A DNA stretch of 48,081 nt from Mollicutes bacterium (GTDB taxonomy: Bacteria; Bacillota_I; Bacilli_A; Izemoplasmatales; Izemoplasmataceae): the NCBI GenBank assembly GCA_003554735.1, contig PWHE01000006.1, positions 1 to 48,081 on the forward strand. Direction: 5' to 3'. Position 1 is the first letter of the stretch. Each line of letters starts with the position of its first letter. Below are positions 42,746 through 48,081 of this stretch, one piece after another. Under the pieces are notes generated by a model. That model was not told where the DNA came from, ran no database searches, and saw only the letters and a list, made by a program, of their open reading frames with translations. A program made the translations under genes and the position numbers.

Positions 42746-43816
42746 ATGGCAAAAGTACTCATGAAAGGGAACGAGGCGATGGCACTTGCGGCCATCAAGG
42801 GTGGATGCGACGCCTTTTTCGGCTATCCGATCACCCCGCAGAACGAACTTCCCGAATATCTGTCTTACCATATGGAACAATACGGCCGCGTCTTCGTGCA
42901 GGCCGAAAGCGAAGTCGCCGCCATCAACATGGTCTATGGAGCGGCCGGAAGCGGAGCCCGTGTGCTGACCAGTTCGTCCTCACCCGGAATCGCCCTCAAA
43001 CAAGAAGGGATTTCCTACATGGTGGGTAGCGAACTGCCGGGTGTCATCATCAATGTGATGAGAGGCGGTCCCGGTCTCGGTGGCATCCAGCCTTCCCAGG
43101 CGGACTACAACCAGATTACCCGTACCGGTGGCAACGGCGACATGAAAGTTCTATCTTTCGCACCTGAAAACCTGCAGGAAACCGTCAACATCGTCAAAGA
43201 GTCCTTCGCGCTCGCCGATTATTACCGCAACCCGGTCATGATCGCGGTGGACGGCCTGCTCGGCCAGATGATGGAGCCCGTAGACATGGACCAACCGGTC
43301 GAGACCCGCGAGGTTCCGCCCAAGGACTGGGCCGCCACCGGCGAAGCCGCAAAACGCGGCAAGCGCAACACCATCGTTTCACTGCACCTCGATCCGTACA
43401 AACTCGAGGAACACAACCTGAACTTGCAGGCCAAGTACACTAAAATGATCGAAAACGAGCAACGCTACGAATTGATCAATATGGACAGCGAGCCTGAAAT
43501 CGTCCTTGTCGCCTACGGCTCGATGGCCCGCATCGCGCGCAGTGCCATCGACGCCCTCAAAGACGAGGGCATCGAAGTCGGAATGATCCGGCCCATCTCA
43601 CTCTTTCCCTATCCGCAGAAAGCTTTCGACGCACTGAGTGAAAAGACCAAAACCCTGCTGACGCTTGAAATGTCCCTTGGCCAGATGCTGCAAGATGTGC
43701 GTCTCGCATCCAACGGAAAACACAGAATCGAATTCTTCGGACGTACCGGCGGCGTCGTCCCCGAAACCGATGAAATCGTCAGCAAAGTCAAAGCCATCAT
43801 GAAGGAGGCCGTCTGA
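42746..43816 (+). CDS. vorB: 2-oxoacid:ferredoxin oxidoreductase, alpha subunit
   Basis: The 356-residue product is the pyrimidine-binding/transketolase-C part of the enzyme: GNEAMALAAIKGGCDAFFGYPITPQ-type opening, SSPGI loop, and the P-G-L-G-G-I-Q-P-S-Q-A-D segment near 110. AAAGGAGG lies before ATG 42746. With the beta, gamma and delta subunits it forms the complex oxidising 2-oxo acids to acyl-CoA with CoA and ferredoxin. The stop overlaps the beta start by one base. Confidence 0.93.
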   Translation: MAKVLMKGNEAMALAAIKGGCDAFFGYPITPQNELPEYLSYHMEQYGRVFVQAESEVAAINMVYGAAGSGARVLTSSSSPGIALKQEGISYMVGSELPGVIINVMRGGPGLGGIQPSQADYNQITRTGGNGDMKVLSFAPENLQETVNIVKESFALADYYRNPVMIAVDGLLGQMMEPVDMDQPVETREVPPKDWAATGEAAKRGKRNTIVSLHLDPYKLEEHNLNLQAKYTKMIENEQRYELINMDSEPEIVLVAYGSMARIARSAIDALKDEGIEVGMIRPISLFPYPQKAFDALSEKTKTLLTLEMSLGQMLQDVRLASNGKHRIEFFGRTGGVVPETDEIVSKVKAIMKEAV

Positions 43817-44577
43817 TGAATACCAAGACCATCTATCAACCAAATACGGGCCTCACCGACCGTGATTTCACCTACTGCCCGGGATGCACCCACGGCATCA
43901 TCCATAAGCTGATCGGCGAAGTACTCGTTGAAAAAGGCCTGATCGATCAGGCCATCGGCGTTGCCAGTGTCGGCTGCAGCGTCTTGAGTTACGAGTTTTT
44001 CAACTGTGACATGCAGCAAGCGGCGCACGGAAGAGCCCCGGCTGTGGCTACGGGCATCAAGCGTGTCCGTCCTGAATCGGCCGTTTTCACCTATCAGGGG
44101 GATGGAGACCTCGCTTCCATCGGCCTGGCTGAAGTCGTCCATGCCGCACACCGCGGCGAAAACATGACGGTCATCTTCGTCAATAACGCCATCTATGGCA
44201 TGACTGGCGGACAGATGGCACCGACGACCCTGATCGACCAAAAGACGACTACTTCACCAATCGGCCGCAAGAAAGTCGGCGCCGGCGAACCGATCCGCGT
44301 GAGTGAAATGCTTGCGGCCGTACCCGGAGCGACGTATCTTGAACGCGTGAGCGTCCATGACCCCAAGCATATCCGAAAAGCCAAAAAAGCCATTGAAAAA
44401 GCATTTGACGTTCAAATGAGCAAACAAGGCTTCTCGATGATCGAGTTCATCTCGACCTGCCCGATCAACTGGGGCATGAACCCCAACGACTCTTTGAACT
44501 GGGCCGTCGAAAACATGATTCCCTACTATCCTCTCGGCGTTTACAAAGACGCGACCAAGGAGGGCGGCGATGAATAA
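43816..44577 (+). CDS. vorA: 2-oxoacid:ferredoxin oxidoreductase, beta (TPP) subunit
   Basis: The 253-residue thiamine-diphosphate subunit shows C-P-G-C near residue 18, GRAPAVATGIKR, the TPP motif GDGDLASIG near 95-103 with the following NNAIYGMTGGQMAPTT, and the conserved F-I-S-T-C-P-I-N-W. It overlaps the gamma subunit by eight bases. Confidence 0.93.
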   Translation: MNTKTIYQPNTGLTDRDFTYCPGCTHGIIHKLIGEVLVEKGLIDQAIGVASVGCSVLSYEFFNCDMQQAAHGRAPAVATGIKRVRPESAVFTYQGDGDLASIGLAEVVHAAHRGENMTVIFVNNAIYGMTGGQMAPTTLIDQKTTTSPIGRKKVGAGEPIRVSEMLAAVPGATYLERVSVHDPKHIRKAKKAIEKAFDVQMSKQGFSMIEFISTCPINWGMNPNDSLNWAVENMIPYYPLGVYKDATKEGGDE

Positions 44578-45118
44578 GACAACCGAAAAACTGATTGTTG
44601 CGGGATTCGGTGGTCAGGGGGTCATGCTTCTGGGACAAATCATCTCCTATACCGCCACCGAAGCGTCCCTGAATACCGTATGGATCCCTTCCTACGGTCC
44701 TGAAACGCGCGGGGGCACCGCGAACTGCTCCGTCATCGTCTCCAAGGAGAGCATCAATTCCCCCGTCGTCAGCGAATGTGATACCCTGATTGCGCTCAAC
44801 GAACCCTCGCTCAAGAAATTCGAATCGAAAGTCAGACAAGGCGGCACCATCATCGTGAACGCTGGTCTTGTCAAAGAGTATTCCTATCGTGACGACGTTA
44901 CGGTCTACCCCGTCGACGCCTCCAAAATCGCCCTTGAAATCGGCAATTTGAAGACCGTCAACATGGTTGCGCTCGGTGTCTATCTCGGTGCGACCGGACT
45001 TTTCACGAGCGATGCAATCGAAAAGACGTTTGAGAAGATTTTCACAGGTTCTAAGGAAAAACTGATCGATATCAACAAACAGGCCCTGAAATCGGGCATA
45101 GAAGCAGCCCAAGCATAA
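44570..45118 (+). CDS. vorC: 2-oxoacid:ferredoxin oxidoreductase, gamma subunit
   Basis: The 182-residue gamma domain has the start GFGGQGVMLLGQII and the segment SYGPETRGGTANCSV, hallmarks of the family. AAGGAGGG lies in the end of the beta gene. The order delta-alpha-beta-gamma is common for branched-chain or 2-oxoglutarate enzymes, unlike pyruvate oxidoreductases, which are often one long chain. Confidence 0.92.
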   Translation: MNKTTEKLIVAGFGGQGVMLLGQIISYTATEASLNTVWIPSYGPETRGGTANCSVIVSKESINSPVVSECDTLIALNEPSLKKFESKVRQGGTIIVNAGLVKEYSYRDDVTVYPVDASKIALEIGNLKTVNMVALGVYLGATGLFTSDAIEKTFEKIFTGSKEKLIDINKQALKSGIEAAQA

Positions 45119-45137
45119 GGAAGGAAGTGATTCTCGC

Positions 45138-46214
45138 TTGAGGATCCTGACAATCAACCCAGGTTCGACATCGACGAAGGTGGCGGTATTCCATAAAATC
45201 CCGAAAACGGGGAAGTCCAAACGGATTGCCAAAGCCACCATCAAACACGATGATTCAAGGATGCTGCAATTTGAGTCGTTCGCCGAACAGCTTCCCTATC
45301 GCGAGAACCTCATCAAGGAATTCCTGGAAGAATATGACATTGAACTTTCCACCATCGACGGCTTCATCGGACGAGGCGGCCTGCTCCGTCCCGTGCCGAG
45401 CGGCCTTTACCGTGTCAATGAAACCATGATTGAAGAACTGACCGGCAACGTCCACGGTGAACACGCCTCGAATCTGGGCGGACTGATCGCCCACAACCTG
45501 GCGAGTGAAGTCGGAAAAGACGCCTACATCGCCGACCCCGTTGTGGTCGACGAGATGGACGATGTCGCAAAACTTTCCGGTCTCAACGGCATCGAGCGTC
45601 GCTCGCTGTTTCACGCGCTCAATCAAAAAGCCGTCGCCAGGACGTATGCCGAAGAGGTGAACATCCCTTACGAACACCTCAATCTGATCGTCGCCCATCT
45701 CGGTGGCGGCATCAGTGTGGGGTATCATCGTCAGGGAAAGGTCGCGGATGTCAACAACGCACTGGACGGCGATGGACCGATGAGTCCTGAACGCGCCGGT
45801 TCGCTGCCTGTATGCAGCGTCATCGATCTTTGCTACAGCGGACAGACCAAAGAAGAGGTGCTCAAGTTGGTCCGAAGTTACGGCGGCATGTTTTCCTACC
45901 TCAACACCAAGGATGCCGAAGATGTTTCGGACATGCTGGCGGACAACCGTGTCGAAGCCCACAAGGTCGTCAAGGCCATGGTGCATCAGATCGCCAAGGA
46001 AATCGGGTCGCTTTATGCCCTGACCAAGGGTCATCTCGATGCGATCATTCTTACTGGCGGTTTGGCCTACAACCAGGATTTCATCCAGCCTTTGATCGAA
46101 ACCATCGACCATCTGGGGGACATCACCATCTATCCCGGGGAAAACGAACTTGAGGCGTTGGCGTTCAACATGCGCGCCTATCTCGAAGGCGCCATCGAAG
46201 CCAAGGAATATTGA
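45138..46214 (+). CDS. buk: Butyrate kinase
   Basis: Acetokinase-family enzyme that makes ATP from butyryl phosphate or branched-chain acyl phosphate. The 358-residue product has INPGSTSTK near the N-terminus, GRGGLLRPVPSG near 75, and HLGGGISVG near 190. The start is TTG 45138, with AAGGAAGTGA seven bases upstream. It is the last gene of the operon and its energy-conserving step. The partner phosphotransbutyrylase (ptb) is not in the window. Confidence 0.94.
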   Translation: MRILTINPGSTSTKVAVFHKIPKTGKSKRIAKATIKHDDSRMLQFESFAEQLPYRENLIKEFLEEYDIELSTIDGFIGRGGLLRPVPSGLYRVNETMIEELTGNVHGEHASNLGGLIAHNLASEVGKDAYIADPVVVDEMDDVAKLSGLNGIERRSLFHALNQKAVARTYAEEVNIPYEHLNLIVAHLGGGISVGYHRQGKVADVNNALDGDGPMSPERAGSLPVCSVIDLCYSGQTKEEVLKLVRSYGGMFSYLNTKDAEDVSDMLADNRVEAHKVVKAMVHQIAKEIGSLYALTKGHLDAIILTGGLAYNQDFIQPLIETIDHLGDITIYPGENELEALAFNMRAYLEGAIEAKEY

Positions 46215-46218
46215 AGCA

Positions 46219-46265
46219 AAACACATCCTTCACGCGTATCATGCGTGTGAAAGGATGTGTTTTTT
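46219..46265 (+). terminator. long hairpin terminator after buk
   Basis: A long stem (ACACATCCTT-CACGCG pairing with CGTGTG-AAAGGATGTGT, small bulge) ends in TTTTTT, which directly abuts the next start codon at 46266. Confidence 0.85.
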
Positions 46266-46631
46266 ATGAGGATCTGCACAATCTGTCATCAACCGTTCCA
46301 GCCAGCCCAGACGTTTGAAAACCTGTTCCGGATGAGACATATCTGCGAAGTGTGCGAAGTCATGATCGAGACACCGGTCAAAAAAAGCGTGTTTCCGATG
46401 GAGCATTCGGAGTGCCATCTCTATACGTTCGATGGTTCATTCCATCCCGCGCATTTCAAAATAATGATGGAAGAAGTCGTGCTTGACAAGCGCATTGAAC
46501 TGCTTTTCAAAGACAGCGTCACCGAGCCGAAACCTACGGTCTGGCACTTGCTGAGCAAACTGTTCGATCCCCTTAATCTCTTCGCTTCGCACCATCTCAG
46601 TCTCCATGAGATGGCGCGCATGATCGAATGA
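46266..46631 (+). CDS. ComFC-like N-terminal fragment
   Basis: The 121-residue product starts with a zinc-ribbon-like C-T-I-C ... C-E-V-C pair (residues 4-7 and 30-33 approximately), like the N-terminus of ComFC, the competence/recombination protein; in B. subtilis comF genes also lie near hpf and secA. The later CHLYTFDGSFHPAHFKIMM may match the start of the phosphoribosyltransferase-like domain, but the PRPP-binding loop is absent and the protein is about half the usual length (about 230). It is probably a truncated or highly diverged ComFC. The start codon abuts the buk terminator and has no good Shine-Dalgarno. Confidence 0.55.
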   Translation: MRICTICHQPFQPAQTFENLFRMRHICEVCEVMIETPVKKSVFPMEHSECHLYTFDGSFHPAHFKIMMEEVVLDKRIELLFKDSVTEPKPTVWHLLSKLFDPLNLFASHHLSLHEMARMIE

Positions 46632-46658
46632 CATTTTGATTTGCTTTTGACTTTGATA

Positions 46659-46667
46659 TGTTATAAT
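46659..46667 (+). promoter_or_regulatory. extended -10 promoter of hpf
   Basis: TGTTATAAT, a perfect extended -10; TTGCTT at 46641-46646 is a weak -35 at short spacing. Confidence 0.65.
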
Positions 46668-46699
46668 GAAATTACCAAAACATAAAGGAGATGATGTCC

Positions 46700-47239
46700 A
46701 TGAAACTTGAGGTTCGTGGAAAGAACGGCTTCGAAGTGACTCAGGCAATCGAGAATTACGCTGATGAGAAACTCGGCAAACTCGAACGCTACTTCAAAGA
46801 GGAACTCGATGCCGTTGTCGTATGCAAGACCTACAATGACCACCATAAAGTGGAAGTGACCATCCCTACCAAGTTCTTCACGATGCGTGCCGAGGTCGGC
46901 GAAGAAGACATGTACGCCGCCATCGACCAGGCCATCGACAAACTTGAAAGCCAAATCCGCAAAAACAAAACCAAAATCAATCGCTCGCTCCGTAAAAAAG
47001 AAGGCGTCGCCGATCTGTTCAACGAAGACATTGATCTCGATGCCCTTGAAAGGGAACTTGTCGGTCCGCCGGTAAGGAAAAAAGAGATCACTCCAGAAGA
47101 GATGTCAAGCGAAGAAGCCATCACGGCGATGAACATGCTCGGTCACGACTTTTACATCTACAAGGATGCCGAAACCAAACGAATCAATGTGCTTTATCTC
47201 AGGAACGACGGAGATTATGCGGTCATAGAAACAAAATAA
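46700..47239 (+). CDS. hpf: Long-form ribosome hibernation promoting factor
   Basis: Dimerises 70S ribosomes into inactive 100S particles in stationary phase. The 179-residue length and the two-domain layout (N-terminal HPF/YfiA domain with EVRGKNGFEVTQAIENY, C-terminal dimerisation domain with DFYIYKDAETKRINVLYLRNDGDYAVI) mark the long form used by Bacillota. AAAGGAG at 46684-46690 fits ATG 46700 better than the ATGs at 46691 and 46694. It precedes secA as in many relatives. Confidence 0.95.
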   Translation: MKLEVRGKNGFEVTQAIENYADEKLGKLERYFKEELDAVVVCKTYNDHHKVEVTIPTKFFTMRAEVGEEDMYAAIDQAIDKLESQIRKNKTKINRSLRKKEGVADLFNEDIDLDALERELVGPPVRKKEITPEEMSSEEAITAMNMLGHDFYIYKDAETKRINVLYLRNDGDYAVIETK

Positions 47240-47245
47240 CTGCTT

Positions 47246-47273
47246 AAGGCCCTTGAGAAAGGGCCTTTTCTTT
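47246..47273 (+). terminator. hpf terminator
   Basis: AAGGCCCTT / AAGGGCCTT stem with a four-base loop, then TTTTCTTT. Confidence 0.88.
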
Positions 47274-47398
47274 GAGCATAATCCGGTACTTTCCAAACGT
47301 CTCGCATGAAGGTGCCCATAGAGAATGTGCAGCTTGAGAACAATATCATTCCTTTTTTCTCAACGCGGCACGTTTGTCTTTTTTCTAAAGGGCCTTTG

Positions 47399-47407
47399 TG
47401 ATATTAT
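47399..47407 (+). promoter_or_regulatory. extended -10 promoter of secA
   Basis: TGATATTAT (TGn plus TATTAT) 26 bases before secA; no clear -35. Confidence 0.5.
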
Positions 47408-47432
47408 ATATATGAAAAAATGAGGTGAAACA

Positions 47433-48081
47433 ATGCTTAGTAGACTACTAGACCCTTCGCGAAGAGCACAAAAACCGCTCAGCAAATTCGCTGACAGGGT
47501 AATGGAACTTCACGAACAAATACAATCATTGTCCGATGAAGCACTCAAAGCGAAAACAGAAGAATTCAAACAACGGCTCAGCGACGGTGAAACCTTCGAT
47601 GACATGATCGAAGAGGCATTCGCTGTGGTCCGCGAAGCTTCGACCCGCGTGACGGGAATGACCCCGTTCAAGGTCCAGGTCATGGGTGCGAAAGTACTCC
47701 ATGACGGCGACATCGCGGAGATGAAAACCGGTGAGGGGAAGACCCTTACCGCCGTCATGCCCGCCTATTTGAACGCCCTTACCGGCGAAGGCGTCCATAT
47801 CGTTACGGTCAACGAATACCTCGCAGGTCGCGAGGCCGAAGGTGAAATCGGAGACATTTTCCGTTTTCTCGGACTTACCGTCGGCTTCAACAAGCGTGAC
47901 CTTTCCAAAGATGAAAAGCGCGAAGCCTACCTGTGCGACATTCTTTATTCGACCAACAATGAAATCGGCTTCGACTACCTGCGTGACCACATGGTCATCT
48001 ACAAGGAAGACATGGTTCAACGGTCGTTGAACTATGCGATCATTGACGAGGTCGACTCCATTCTCATCGACGAGGCGCGCA
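47433..48081 (+). CDS. secA: Protein translocase ATPase SecA (5' part)
   Basis: Motor of Sec-dependent protein export. The first 216 residues are present; the gene runs off the window. They show the N-terminal helix, the Walker [15 protein letters not shown] near 95-108, the [13 protein letters not shown] segment, and the Walker [15 protein letters not shown] at the end. GAGGTGA precedes ATG 47433. It has its own promoter after the hpf terminator. Confidence 0.97.
   Translation, partial: MLSRLLDPSRRAQKPLSKFADRVMELHEQIQSLSDEALKAKTEEFKQRLSDGETFDDMIEEAFAVVREASTRVTGMTPFKVQVMGAKVLHDGDIAEMKTGEGKTLTAVMPAYLNALTGEGVHIVTVNEYLAGREAEGEIGDIFRFLGLTVGFNKRDLSKDEKREAYLCDILYSTNNEIGFDYLRDHMVIYKEDMVQRSLNYAIIDEVDSILIDEAR

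Noticed and set aside
1-48081. Mollicute-type recoding of TGA as Trp
   Set aside because: Many genes end in TGA at the family-typical length and Trp positions are TGG.
1-48081. Mobile elements, CRISPR arrays, tRNA or rRNA genes
   Set aside because: No transposase, integrase, regular spaced repeats, or cloverleaf-like sequence was seen.

Overview
The window is a gene-dense, roughly 50% G+C bacterial chromosome segment using the standard code: TGA ends many genes (sufB, thiI, rnpM) and Trp is read from TGG. Gene content and order (rimP-nusA-rnpM-ylxQ-infB-rbfA, hpf-secA, RNase J, a T-box in front of leuS, CcpA-type cre sites, a ComK-like protein) place it in the Bacillota. The slim versions of several proteins (short IF2, a ComFC-like stump, degenerate enzyme paralogues) recall the deep Mollicutes-related lineages (Izemoplasma/Acholeplasma-like). 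The lineage is an inference; no 16S gene is present. I saw no tRNA, rRNA, CRISPR array, transposase or prophage gene.

Layout. 1-6.4 kb: end of a suf operon (sufB), transketolase, a ComK-like regulator, and a pgk / HPr-like / tpiA glycolytic operon. 6.4-7.8 kb (minus strand): rpsD behind a perfect sigma-A promoter and a long leader, preceded by a free-methionine-sulfoxide reductase. 7.8-9.8 kb: thiI and a SpoU-type RNA methyltransferase. 9.8-14.2 kb: the rimP-nusA-rnpM-ylxQ-infB-rbfA translation/transcription operon. 14.2-18.1 kb: uvrC, a DEDDh exonuclease and a galactokinase-like pseudoenzyme. 18.2-19.9 kb (minus): RNase J. 20-26.3 kb: HAD phosphatase, priA, fmt, a PgpA-family protein and a membrane protein with a worn-out HD-GYP domain. 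26.7-36.1 kb: a nine-gene amino-acid fermentation operon (glmS-glmL-glmE-mal-citD-citE-citF-citC-citXG). 36.1-40.6 kb: a radical-SAM protein (minus), a membrane protein and T-box-controlled leuS. 40.7-46.2 kb: a second fermentation operon (leucine dehydrogenase, P-loop ATPase, four-subunit 2-oxoacid:ferredoxin oxidoreductase, butyrate kinase). 46.2-48.1 kb: a ComFC-like fragment, hpf and the start of secA.

How the genes work together. The first fermentation operon would convert glutamate to 3-methylaspartate (B12-dependent mutase), then mesaconate plus ammonia, and, after a hydration step whose enzyme is not in the window, cleave citramalate to acetate and pyruvate with a CitDEF-type lyase. 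The second would deaminate branched-chain amino acids, oxidise the 2-oxo acids with ferredoxin to acyl-CoA, and harvest ATP through acyl phosphate with butyrate kinase; the phosphotransacylase is not in the window. Both operons have a strong cre-like sequence starting at the predicted transcription start, and the glycolytic operon encodes an HPr paralogue that keeps the regulatory serine but has a changed active-site loop. I infer a catabolite-controlled switch between sugar use and amino-acid fermentation. The most unusual single locus is the glmS leader: promoter, cre, direct repeats, an intrinsic terminator, and a 54-codon open frame that runs through the terminator and stops one base before glmS.
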